5,893 nt of DNA from Dehalococcoidia bacterium (GCA_007280145.1 QYPU01000091.1:1-5893); one strand, 5' to 3'. Counted from the first letter of the stretch, positions 1 through 5,761 are shown. The notes: generated by a model from the sequence alone, not told the origin. Program-made: numbers and translations.

Positions 1-45
1 GACACCTCCTTTCGAGATGCCTTTTCTTTACCACTTTTTTCGGAA

Positions 46-80
46 AGAGGACATTTCTATCGAGTTCTCTAGAGGACATT
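46..80. mobile_element. Possible insertion-sequence end (paired AGAGGACATT boxes)
   Basis: The decamer AGAGGACATT occurs twice, at 46-55 and 71-80, 25 bp apart, in an AT-rich stretch. The second copy runs on into ATCAAAGAG. Repeated GAGGACATT boxes of this kind are what I recall from the ends of integrase-core (IS481-like) insertion sequences, where they would be transposase-binding sites. No transposase is present, so the element, if real, lies to the left of the window or is a relic. Nothing else is recognisable in 1-99. The family assignment is from memory and is weak; the repeated decamer itself is directly visible. Confidence 0.3.
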
Positions 81-99
81 ATCAAAGAGTTTCAACACA

Positions 100-178
100 T
101 GGTAAGACTCGGAGTACTCCTACAATAAGAGGGCAGACAATAAATGCCAGCCCACACGCTCGAATGTTCTGAAGGGCT
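100..178. repeat. 79-bp direct repeat, copy 1
   Basis: This 79-bp segment matches 442-520 without gaps, with 7 substitutions (about 91% identity). It starts TGGTAAGACTC and ends GAATGTTCTGAAGGGCT. It contains a perfect 10-bp palindrome (GGAGTACTCC, 111-120) that is degraded in the other copy. AGCCC (149-153) can pair with GGGCT (174-178), and in copy 2 the corresponding AGCCT can still pair through a G-U wobble. Similarity stops abruptly at both edges. No open reading frame fits it, so it is probably a non-coding dispersed repeat or part of a small mobile unit. Confidence 0.75.
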
Positions 179-248
179 GATCTGGTTCAGACAGATGGGT
201 GACGCTTACATGGTGTCACTATTAACAGAATGAGGAGCATATAGTGTG

Positions 249-391
249 CGGGGCTTCAGCCTCGTTCGCCGCCACCCCCGGGTACATTGGAGCATCAGCT
301 CCAATAACGCCTGGAGCAGATGCTCCAGGCTACCCTTTCTATTTAGGTAAGAGCCACCAGGAGCGGCAGACAGGCAGGGCTAAAGCCCTGC
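249..391. repeat. Cluster of four REP-like hairpins
   Basis: Four short GC-rich inverted repeats lie in a row. The first, 249-264, is a 7-bp stem around GGCTTCAGCC with one G-T pair. The second is TTGGAGCATCAGCTCCAA at 287-304, a 7-bp perfect stem extendable by one pair. The third is a 10-bp perfect stem with a 2-nt loop, arms 309-318 and 321-330. The fourth is GCAGGGCTAAAGCCCTGC at 374-391, an 8-bp perfect stem with a 2-nt loop. TACATTG follows or abuts several of them. The last hairpin recurs exactly at 1557-1574. This matches the architecture of REP elements, non-autonomous repeats usually mobilised in trans by IS200-like REP-associated tyrosine transposases. No such transposase is in the window. 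A weaker stem (199-203 with 215-219) lies just upstream. Confidence 0.75.
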
Positions 392-441
392 ACTACATTG
401 CTTTTAAGGTCACTCGTGGGTGAGTAACTCGCACGGGAACT

Positions 442-520
442 TGGTAAGACTCGGGTTACTCCTACAATAAGAGGTCAGATAATAAATACCAGCCTACACA
501 CTCGAATGTTCTGAAGGGCT
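442..520. repeat. 79-bp direct repeat, copy 2
   Basis: This is the second copy of the segment at 100-178, in the same orientation and of the same length, with 7 differences. It ends 22 bp before the -10 box of the prepilin peptidase gene, so it abuts the likely -35 region. The two copies bracket the 263-bp interval that carries the REP-like hairpins. That layout fits either a segmental duplication followed by REP insertion, or two insertions of one dispersed element. Confidence 0.75.
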
Positions 521-542
521 AGAAGTCAGCTTAACAATACCT

Positions 543-548
543 TATAAT
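543..548 (+). promoter_or_regulatory. -10 box of a probable leaderless promoter
   Basis: A perfect consensus TATAAT is followed by 8 nt (AGACAATA) and then the ATG of the prepilin peptidase gene at 557. Transcription normally begins 5 to 8 nt after the -10 box, which places the transcript start at or within a few bases of the ATG. No Shine-Dalgarno sequence is visible in the preceding 25 nt, which agrees with leaderless initiation. No good -35 hexamer is present at the usual distance (about 519-526). Confidence 0.5.
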
Positions 549-556
549 AGACAATA

Positions 557-1348
557 ATGAGCAATCTTTGGCTAACCTTATCTTTCTTGCTCGGCATCAT
601 CATAGGCAGCTTTCTCAATGTGGTCGCCGATCGGCTACCAACAGACAAATCGATTATATCACCACCATCTCATTGCCCGGCATGCCAGCACAGGCTTTCA
701 ATTAAAGACCTGGTTCCAATATTCAGCTACCTCTGGCTGAAAGGGCACTGCCGTTACTGTGGTGCGACCATTCCTATGCGTTCGCCGATGGTGGAACTGG
801 GCACGGGAATTTTATTTGCCTTCTTATACTGGCATTACGGGCTTGGCGGGGAACTTGTGATAGCTGCTTTCTATTGCTGTTTATTTGTTGTCCTTTTAAT
901 TACTGACTTGGAACATACTGTTCTGCCCAACAAAATAGTTTATCCGGGGATAGGCGTTGCCTTGATTGTAGCTACTCTGGGCTCTATATTTGGCTTTGAG
1001 CCAAGTGTCGTCGCCAATTCAGGCTTTGAGCTATGGATTGTTGATGCAGCTATCGGCGGGGGTATTGGCTTCGGGTTTTTGCTTATCGTGGCGCTAATTT
1101 CCCGAGGTGGCATGGGCTGGGGGGATGTTAAGCTGGCAGGGTTGATAGGGTTAGTTACTGGCTTCCCACTGGTTTTCATAGCCATGTTTTTAGCCATAGT
1201 TAGCGGTGGCCTGGTAGCCACAGTTTTGCTACTGTTTAAATTGAAAGGCCGGAAGGACATCATACCCTTTGGCCCTTTCCTGTGCTTAGCCGCTATGGCA
1301 ACGTTATTCTGGGGGAATGACTTGCTTAGCTGGCTAGCTTTTTCTTGA
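557..1348 (+). CDS. Prepilin peptidase (type IV leader peptidase, A24 family)
   Basis: This inner-membrane bifunctional aspartic protease cuts the positively charged leader from type IV prepilins or related pseudopilins and N-methylates the new N-terminus. The N-terminal domain carries GSFLNVVADRLP (17-28) and the two zinc-type pairs C40/C43 (CPAC) and C65/C68 (CRYC), the hallmarks of the PilD methylase region. The peptidase domain has the two catalytic aspartates, D117 in TDLEHTVLPN and D190 in the GWGDVKL version of the GxGDxKL motif, followed by PFGPFL (237-242). Hydrophobic stretches give about seven or eight membrane segments. The length of 263 residues is normal for the full-size family and no residue of the core motifs is missing. 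The ATG start is fixed by the family's N-terminus (short hydrophobic helix, then GSFLNV); there is no Shine-Dalgarno and translation is probably leaderless. No pilin or pilus assembly gene is in the window, so its substrate is unknown. It could equally be called PilD, ComC or PppA. Confidence 0.95.
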   Translation: MSNLWLTLSFLLGIIIGSFLNVVADRLPTDKSIISPPSHCPACQHRLSIKDLVPIFSYLWLKGHCRYCGATIPMRSPMVELGTGILFAFLYWHYGLGGELVIAAFYCCLFVVLLITDLEHTVLPNKIVYPGIGVALIVATLGSIFGFEPSVVANSGFELWIVDAAIGGGIGFGFLLIVALISRGGMGWGDVKLAGLIGLVTGFPLVFIAMFLAIVSGGLVATVLLLFKLKGRKDIIPFGPFLCLAAMATLFWGNDLLSWLAFS

Positions 1349-1386
1349 ACCCATATCTCCTAAGAAATACTATCCCTGCATGTAGT

Positions 1387-1502
1387 ACGAGGAGCATAAG
1401 CGACGAAGCAATCTCGGTCGGGAGGGTGAGAGGAAGACAAAGCATTTCCCTCGCCGCAACCCCACCGACATTGCCGCGGCACTCCCGTGCCTCGCAAAGA
1501 CA
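1387..1502. repeat. Dispersed palindromic intergenic element
   Basis: The left edge (1387-1415) has GAGGAGCATAAGCGACG followed by AAGCAATCTC. The right edge carries the hairpin GGCAC-TCCC-GTGCC (1478-1491) followed by CTCGCAAAGACA. From memory, this resembles a widespread imperfect palindrome in uncultivated anaerobes, including Dehalococcoidia, of the general form CGAGGAGCGAAGCGACGAAGCAATCTC ending in CTCGCAATGACA. This copy is diverged in its middle. It follows the prepilin peptidase stop codon by about 40 nt and could act as a transcript end, but no U-tract follows the stem. The ends are approximate. Confidence 0.45.
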
Positions 1503-1519
1503 TTGTTTGGTGGTTTGGA

Positions 1520-1611
1520 TACATGCCTTTTAAGGTCACCCGGGTGTAGCAAACGAGCAGGGCTAAAGCCCTGCGCTACATTGCCCTGCGCTACATTGAC
1601 TCGCACGAGAA
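1520..1611. repeat. REP-like module with duplicated tail
   Basis: The hairpin GCAGGGCTAAAGCCCTGC (1557-1574) is identical to the one at 374-391. Its tail CCCTGCGCTACATTG is perfectly duplicated in tandem (1569-1583 and 1584-1598). Flanking pieces also recur from the first cluster: 1520-1539 matches 394-413 in 18 of 20 positions, and ACTCGCACGAGAA (1599-1611) matches 427-439 with one difference. So a composite module, not only the hairpin, is shared by the two intergenic regions either side of the prepilin peptidase gene. Confidence 0.7.
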
Positions 1612-1644
1612 TGTGCCACGAATCATATGGACGAGTACAAGGGC

Positions 1645-1673
1645 TGGACAGCGGGTAGATGATATGCTAGAAT
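1645..1673 (+). promoter_or_regulatory. Putative sigma70-type promoter for the corrinoid operon
   Basis: TGGACA (1645-1650, one mismatch to TTGACA) is separated by 17 nt from TAGAAT (1668-1673, one mismatch to TATAAT). A TG dinucleotide one base before the -10 box gives an extended -10 (TGCTAGAAT). It is the best promoter-like match I see upstream of the operon. It would give a leader of roughly 320 nt before the first start codon at 2003. It rests on pattern alone. Confidence 0.35.
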
Positions 1674-2002
1674 GAGACCGCTAAGTCAGGCCAGAAAGGA
1701 GCGAGATGATTTCGGAAGGGGGACAGAAAGTGGTCTGAAGCTAAAAGGACAGCACCTGAAATAGGGATTGTCCGCCTGTCATTTCCTCTGCAGATGGACA
1801 GCAGTTCAGCCATGTCACCCGCAGTAAAGCAATAATTTGATTCAGTAGTTCCCCCCCTTTCAAACTCCTCTCGAATCCCACTAACAACCTCTCCCTAAGC
1901 TGCCCCACCCATATACTGACAATCCAGCCTCGAATTTTGACGCTGCGGATAGTAAGAACCTCCAGCGCTGTTCGTGTTTCAGGTAAAGTAGGTAAAAGAA
2001 GT
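1674..2002. other. Gene-free leader region of the corrinoid operon
   Basis: I find no convincing gene here. The hexamer GGACAG occurs at 1721, 1747 and 1796, with a further copy at 1646 inside the putative promoter. A weak stem can form between GGACA (1747-1751) and TGTCC (1769-1773), with an inner CCT/AGG pairing. A cobalamin riboswitch would fit the genes downstream, but I cannot find its conserved core in this stretch. The frame of the next gene stays open back to a TTG at 1937, but that extension is not family-like. Confidence 0.4.
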
Positions 2003-2674
2003 ATGGTAACTATAAGCAATCGAGCCGACATCGAAGTTGATAGCCAGCAGGTATTGAAGAGTATCGGATACGCTACTCATCGCAAGCCGCCGGCTCGTAT
2101 TGCGTCTTTAATCAATGAGTATGTAGAAAATGCTCACCAGCTTATTGAGCCATCGTATTCATACACCATCAGGAATGTCGAACGGGTTCGGCGCTCCAGC
2201 GTTTTTATTGAGGGCTCAATCGTATTTAGAAGTGAGGCTATCGCCCGGCTGCTGGAGCAATGTGGAAGGATTACAGTGTTTGTGGTAACAATAGGCAATC
2301 ACTTAGAGGAAACAGCCCTCCGACTGGCTGAAGATGGGCTTGTGCTTCAATCAGCTGCATTGGATGCAGTAGGCTCAAGCGCTGTTGAGAAGGTAGCCGA
2401 GTTTGTGCAAAACAGGATAGAAGAAATAGCCCATGAACAGGGGCTTGGCACGAGTCGGCGCTTCAGTCCCGGCTACTGCGACTGGGCTTTAAGACAGCAG
2501 AAAGTGGTCTTCCGGGCTTTAAATGGCGATTCTCTGGGAGTTCGCTTAACCAAAGAGTGTCTGATGCTCCCCCGCAAGTCGATATCGGGCATTATCGGTA
2601 TTGGCCCCTACGACGTGGAGAATTACAATCCATGCGAAACCTGCGGCGAACGCAATTGCCCGGGGAGGAGGTAA
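2003..2674 (+). CDS. Stand-alone MetH-type cobalamin reactivation domain protein
   Basis: This 223-residue cytoplasmic protein resembles the C-terminal activation domain of B12-dependent methionine synthase, which returns inactive Co(II) corrinoid to the methylated state using an electron and S-adenosylmethionine. The SAM-binding signature RxxxGY is present as RFSPGY (R153, G157, Y158), followed by the equivalent of the MetH C-terminal strand region (LMLPRKSISGIIGIG, 188-202). It ends in a cysteine cluster C211-x2-C214-x4-C219 and then PGRR, which might bind metal or an Fe-S centre. No homocysteine, pterin or cobalamin domain is fused to it. Thermotoga maritima TM0269 is a known precedent for a free-standing version. 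ATG 2003 is preferred because the VDSQQVLKSIGY-type N-terminus begins just after it; a TTG at 1937 would add 22 uncharacteristic residues. The Shine-Dalgarno is weak. It lies 10 nt before the MttB-family gene, so its target is probably the corrinoid protein of this operon. A role with a methionine synthase elsewhere cannot be excluded. Confidence 0.85.
   Translation: MVTISNRADIEVDSQQVLKSIGYATHRKPPARIASLINEYVENAHQLIEPSYSYTIRNVERVRRSSVFIEGSIVFRSEAIARLLEQCGRITVFVVTIGNHLEETALRLAEDGLVLQSAALDAVGSSAVEKVAEFVQNRIEEIAHEQGLGTSRRFSPGYCDWALRQQKVVFRALNGDSLGVRLTKECLMLPRKSISGIIGIGPYDVENYNPCETCGERNCPGRR
2666..2671 (+). promoter_or_regulatory. Ribosome binding site of the first MttB-family gene
   Basis: AGGAGG ends directly at the TAA of the reactivation gene and lies 13 nt before ATG 2685. 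The spacing is longer than usual, but this is the only strong site nearby. It favours 2685 over the in-frame TTG at 2601, which would overlap the upstream gene by 74 nt. Confidence 0.7.
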
Positions 2675-2684
2675 AACCCAGCAC

Positions 2685-4124
2685 ATGATTCGAAAAGGAT
2701 TGCCTGGAGGCAGCTTCAAACCACTCCCCGAAGAGTCTATACGCATGGTGCACCAGACTGCCATGCGGGTAATTGAAGAGGTGGGTTTTGAAGTGAATTC
2801 GGGGACGGCACTGGAGCTCTTCAAGGGAGCTGGAGCCAGAGTAGACCAGGAAAAGCGTCGGGTGTGCCTGTCTCAGAAAAAGGCTATGGAACTCATCGAG
2901 ATGGCACCATCTGAGGTCAGGCTCTGCGGCCAAGATGAGAAAAACGACATCATCCTAGGTGGCAGCCGGGTATACACAGGAACCGGCGGAACAGCCCTCT
3001 ATGTCTATCACCCGGACATTGGACAAAAGCAACTAGCCACCTTAGATGACTTGAAGCGCATTGCCAAACTGGTTGACGGGCTGGATAACATTCACCTCTT
3101 CCTGCTGCCCGTCTATCCCAGCGACCTGCCCTTCGAGCAGATAGATGTAAATCGCTTTTTTGCCGGGCTAGATAATACAACCAAGCACATCATGGGAGGT
3201 GTTTATACCCCCGACGGAGTGAAGCAGGTGATACGGATGGCAGAAATCATCGCAGGTTCTGCTGAAAGACTCCGCCAGCGCCCCCTCATTTCCATAATAG
3301 CCTGCACCATAAGCCCCCTGAAGATAGACAGTCAATATGGTGACGTACTGGTGAGCATCGCTAAAAGCGGCATACCTGTGGCATGCCCTGCCGAGCCACT
3401 GTGCGGAGCCACCTCACCAGTGACGCTAGCCGGGAATCTGGTAATTCAAACTGTGGATTCCCTGATAGGCGTAATACTTACCCAGATTGTCAATCCAGGG
3501 ACACCGGTCATCTTTGGTTCCGTCGCCACCAACACCGACCTCAACAGCCTCAAGTACCTTGCAGGCTCTGTGGAGATGGGACTCCTTAATGCGGCCGGCG
3601 CCCAGATGGCTCAGTTCTACAAACTCCCCTTCTATGCCACTGGCGGCATGACCGACTCCAAAGTGCTAGATGCCCAGAGTGGCTATGAATCTGCTCTCAC
3701 CAGCCTGCTCTGTGCTCTGGCAGGTGCCAATTTCATCCACGATGCTGCGGGACTCATGGAATTCGCACTAACCGTATGCTATGAGAAGTATGTTACAGAC
3801 AACGAGATATTAGGGATGGTAATGAGAGCTGTTGAAGGTATAACAGTGAACGATGACACCCTAGCCTTTGACCTTATCAAGCAGGTGGGACCAGGAGGTA
3901 ACTTCGTTGCCGCCAAGCACACCAGGCGCTTCATGAGGAGTGAGCACTACCAGCCTTCACTGAGCGACAGGGAGAGCCGGGATAACTGGGAAGCCCAAGG
4001 AAGTAAGACCACCTGGAGAAGGGCAGCAGAAATGGTGCCTCAGATTATAGCCGAACATAACTACAGCCTGCCTGCTGCCGCAAGGCAACAAGTACTCTCA
4101 GAAATAACAGGTATTGTGGACTGA
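2685..4124 (+). CDS. MttB-family (COG5598) corrinoid-dependent methyltransferase, non-pyrrolysine type
   Basis: This 479-residue protein is the full length of the trimethylamine methyltransferase family, which forms a TIM barrel and moves a methyl group from a methylated amine to the Co(I) corrinoid of a partner protein. Family features are the N-terminal LPEESIRMVHQTAMRVIEEVGFEV, the ATGGMTDSKVLDAQSGYE stretch (T319 to about E335), ANFIHDAAGL, and GPGGNFVAAKHT near the C-terminus. There is no in-frame TAG, so unlike archaeal trimethylamine MttB it does not need pyrrolysine. Characterised non-pyrrolysine members act on quaternary amines: MtgB on glycine betaine, MtpB on proline betaine, MtcB on carnitine. 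The substrate here cannot be read from sequence. ATG 2685 fits the family's N-terminus. It is followed 3 nt after its stop by the pterin methyltransferase gene, indicating one transcript and probable translational coupling. The gene name mttB should be used only in the family sense. Confidence 0.93.
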   Translation: MIRKGLPGGSFKPLPEESIRMVHQTAMRVIEEVGFEVNSGTALELFKGAGARVDQEKRRVCLSQKKAMELIEMAPSEVRLCGQDEKNDIILGGSRVYTGTGGTALYVYHPDIGQKQLATLDDLKRIAKLVDGLDNIHLFLLPVYPSDLPFEQIDVNRFFAGLDNTTKHIMGGVYTPDGVKQVIRMAEIIAGSAERLRQRPLISIIACTISPLKIDSQYGDVLVSIAKSGIPVACPAEPLCGATSPVTLAGNLVIQTVDSLIGVILTQIVNPGTPVIFGSVATNTDLNSLKYLAGSVEMGLLNAAGAQMAQFYKLPFYATGGMTDSKVLDAQSGYESALTSLLCALAGANFIHDAAGLMEFALTVCYEKYVTDNEILGMVMRAVEGITVNDDTLAFDLIKQVGPGGNFVAAKHTRRFMRSEHYQPSLSDRESRDNWEAQGSKTTWRRAAEMVPQIIAEHNYSLPAAARQQVLSEITGIVD

Positions 4125-4127
4125 CAT

Positions 4128-4937
4128 ATGCTGGTAATCGGTGAAAACATCAACGCATCGAATAAGTCTGTTGCTGAAGCCATCGCCAACAGGGACAGGG
4201 AATTCCTGGAAGGATTAGCCAGAGCACAGGCCGAAGCTGGAGCTGACTTCATCGATGTGAACACCGGCGCTGGGCAGGGCTCGGTTGAGGATGAAATAGC
4301 ATCCATGGAGTGGTTGGTAGAGATAATTCAGGCGGCCACAGACAAGCCGCTTGCTATTGACAGCGATGTTCCACACATTATAGAGGCTGCGCTACGCAAA
4401 TACCGTGGGGAAAGGCTGATAATCAACTCTGTTACCGCCGAGCCAGAAAGACTAGCATCCATCGGGACGCTGGCAGCAGAACACCAAGCTTGGTTGGTAG
4501 CACTGGCCATGGGAGCTGAAGGAATACCAAAAAGCGTCGAACAGCGGCTGGCTGCCTGTGAACAGATAATGACTTACCTGAGCCGGTTGGGCATGGAGGC
4601 AGGACAGGTATTGTTTGACCCGCTGGTACTCCCCATCAGTGTAGATTCCAGCCAGGGGCTGGTTACATTAAAGACCATAGAGCAAATTAAGTCACGCTAT
4701 CCAGCTGCCAGGACAGTAATGGGGCTGAGCAACATTTCTTACGGCCTACCCAACAGAAAGGTGATAAATCGTGCCTTCCTGGTGATGGCAGCTCATGCCG
4801 GCCTCGACGCAGCAATCCTTGACCCCCTCGATGCCAAGGCAATGAGCTTCGTCAAGGCAGCCGATATGCTTACGGGAAAAGACCCTTTTTGCAAAGGGTA
4901 TATCAGGGCCTACAGGAAAGGCGCTATAGTAGACTAG
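4128..4937 (+). CDS. Methyltetrahydrofolate:corrinoid methyltransferase (pterin-binding, MtgA/AcsE-like)
   Basis: This 269-residue single-domain TIM-barrel enzyme of the pterin-binding family transfers a methyl group between a corrinoid protein and tetrahydrofolate. Visible motifs are GENIN (5-9), FIDVNTG (41-47), the strand-end IDSD (77-80), IINSV (98-102), FDPLVLPIS (163-171), MGLSNISYGLP (198-208) with the pterin-contacting N202, and DPLD (232-235). Length and motif order match MtgA and AcsE and the pterin module of MetH. No domain is missing. In the MttB setting the physiological direction is probably methyl-corrinoid to methyl-THF, as shown for MtgA in glycine betaine demethylation, giving methyl-THF for the Wood-Ljungdahl pathway; that direction is inferred. 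It starts 3 nt after the MttB-family stop, with only a weak upstream GTGGA, so coupled translation is likely. A dihydropteroate synthase is unlikely because the motifs are of the corrinoid-methyltransferase type. Confidence 0.92.
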   Translation: MLVIGENINASNKSVAEAIANRDREFLEGLARAQAEAGADFIDVNTGAGQGSVEDEIASMEWLVEIIQAATDKPLAIDSDVPHIIEAALRKYRGERLIINSVTAEPERLASIGTLAAEHQAWLVALAMGAEGIPKSVEQRLAACEQIMTYLSRLGMEAGQVLFDPLVLPISVDSSQGLVTLKTIEQIKSRYPAARTVMGLSNISYGLPNRKVINRAFLVMAAHAGLDAAILDPLDAKAMSFVKAADMLTGKDPFCKGYIRAYRKGAIVD

Positions 4938-5068
4938 GAAAAATGTAATGGTGTGGCAAGGCACATTAAATAGAAATATCCCGCCAGAGACTCGACAGAC
5001 ACCTCATTTCAGCAAGCGCCTAGCCTGCTTTAACCAGGTTGAGAGATTACTAAAGTCGGAGAATAAAA
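4938..5068. other. 131-nt spacer inside the operon
   Basis: All other gaps in this operon are 11 nt or less. The spacer has stops in all forward frames and contains a small possible stem (CCTG 5023-5026 with CAGG 5035-5038). At its right end is the Shine-Dalgarno GGAG (5058-5061), 7 nt before the corrinoid protein start. I see no convincing -35/-10 pair. It could allow separate expression or an mRNA processing site. Confidence 0.4.
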
Positions 5069-5761
5069 ATGATAGATGATATACTTGAGCTAATTCGAGA
5101 AAACGTCGTCCAGGGGAGAATAACGCAGGAGGATGAAGGGATGGAGGAAGGCATGGAGGGCCAGCCTGGAGTAACTGAACTTACGGAGAAAGCTCTCGCT
5201 CTGGGCATAAATATCCACGACATAATCAATAAGGGGCTCACCGCGGGGATGGAGCTAGTAGGGCAAAAATTTGATGCCAAAGAGTACTTCATCCCGGACA
5301 TGCTTGCCTCGGGGCAAGCGGTGGGGGCAGCCATGGAGATACTGGAACCTCACCTTGCCAAGAGCGGTATCAAGACCAAAGGCAAGATTGTCGTGGCCAC
5401 AGTAAAAGGAGACCTCCACGACATCGGCAAGAACATAGTATCAATATTACTTCGAGGGGCAGGCTACAAGGTCATAGACATAGGAAATGACATCGACACT
5501 CAAACCATTGTGGACGCAATAAGAACTGAAAAGCCTCAATTCCTGGGGCTCTCAGCGCTGCTCACCAGCACCATGATGACTATGGCAAATACCATCCAGG
5601 CACTCGATAAAGCTGGGCTCAGAGACAAGGTAAAAGTTATCGTCGGTGGAGCGCCTGTCTCAGAGGAATTTGCTAAAAGTATAGGTGCTGATGGTTACGG
5701 TGCCGATGGGTTTGGTGCAGTACGGATAGTGAAATCCCTGGCCTCTGACGAGGACAAATAA
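5069..5761 (+). CDS. Corrinoid methyl-carrier protein (MttC/MtbC/MtgC family)
   Basis: This 230-residue cytoplasmic protein holds the cobalamin that shuttles the methyl group between the MttB-type and pterin methyltransferases. The N-terminal helical cap domain (about 1-95) includes INKGLTAGMELVGQKF and KEYFIPDMLAS. The Rossmann-type B12-binding domain (about 103-225) has DLHDIGKN (115-122), with H117 as the expected lower cobalt ligand, LSALLTST (161-168), VGGAPV (192-197) and GADGYGADG (207-215). It has the usual two-domain layout of the family. Relative to typical members there is an insertion of roughly a dozen residues after ENVVQG, about residues 17-34, rich in Glu, Gly and Met. ATG 5069 has GGAG 7 nt upstream, and the helical N-terminus fits the family. 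A second strong AGGAGG (5127-5132) stands 8 nt before an in-frame ATG at 5141, so an N-terminally shortened form is possible. Its gene sits between the pterin enzyme and a second MttB-family gene, both likely partners. Confidence 0.95.
   Translation: MIDDILELIRENVVQGRITQEDEGMEEGMEGQPGVTELTEKALALGINIHDIINKGLTAGMELVGQKFDAKEYFIPDMLASGQAVGAAMEILEPHLAKSGIKTKGKIVVATVKGDLHDIGKNIVSILLRGAGYKVIDIGNDIDTQTIVDAIRTEKPQFLGLSALLTSTMMTMANTIQALDKAGLRDKVKVIVGGAPVSEEFAKSIGADGYGADGFGAVRIVKSLASDEDK

Noticed and set aside
249..391. CRISPR array
   Set aside because: The repeats are short inverted repeats of different sequence without regular spacers, and no cas gene is nearby.
1345..1606. Small open frames on both strands after the prepilin peptidase
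   Set aside because: They run through the dispersed palindrome and REP module, have low-complexity composition, lack ribosome binding sites, and match no family I know.
1685..1706. SRP (4.5S-like) RNA core
   Set aside because: GTCAGGCCAGAAAGGAGC resembles the conserved SRP tip, but the tetraloop and the AGCAGC strand do not match, and the flanks do not form the long helix required.
1706..1738. Ten-codon leader peptide with an upstream AGGAG
   Set aside because: Too short to support without conservation; there is no run of a regulatory codon and no attenuator-like hairpin pair after it.
1674..2002. Cobalamin riboswitch in the leader of the corrinoid operon
   Set aside because: The context is attractive, but the conserved B12-box core (GCCACTG-like) and the flanking conserved helices are not found; CCCGCAGT near 1817-1824 is only a partial resemblance.
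1937..2002. TTG-initiated N-terminal extension of the reactivation protein
   Set aside because: The 22 extra residues are basic and unlike the family, and ATG 2003 lies directly before the recognisable N-terminus.
1741..2031. 96-codon minus-strand open frame
   Set aside because: It overlaps the start of the reactivation gene, shows no recognisable motif, and is unsupported by any start signal.
2601..2684. Longer MttB-family protein starting at TTG 2601
   Set aside because: It would overlap the upstream gene by 74 nt and add 28 residues not seen in the family; AGGAGG at 2666-2671 supports ATG 2685.
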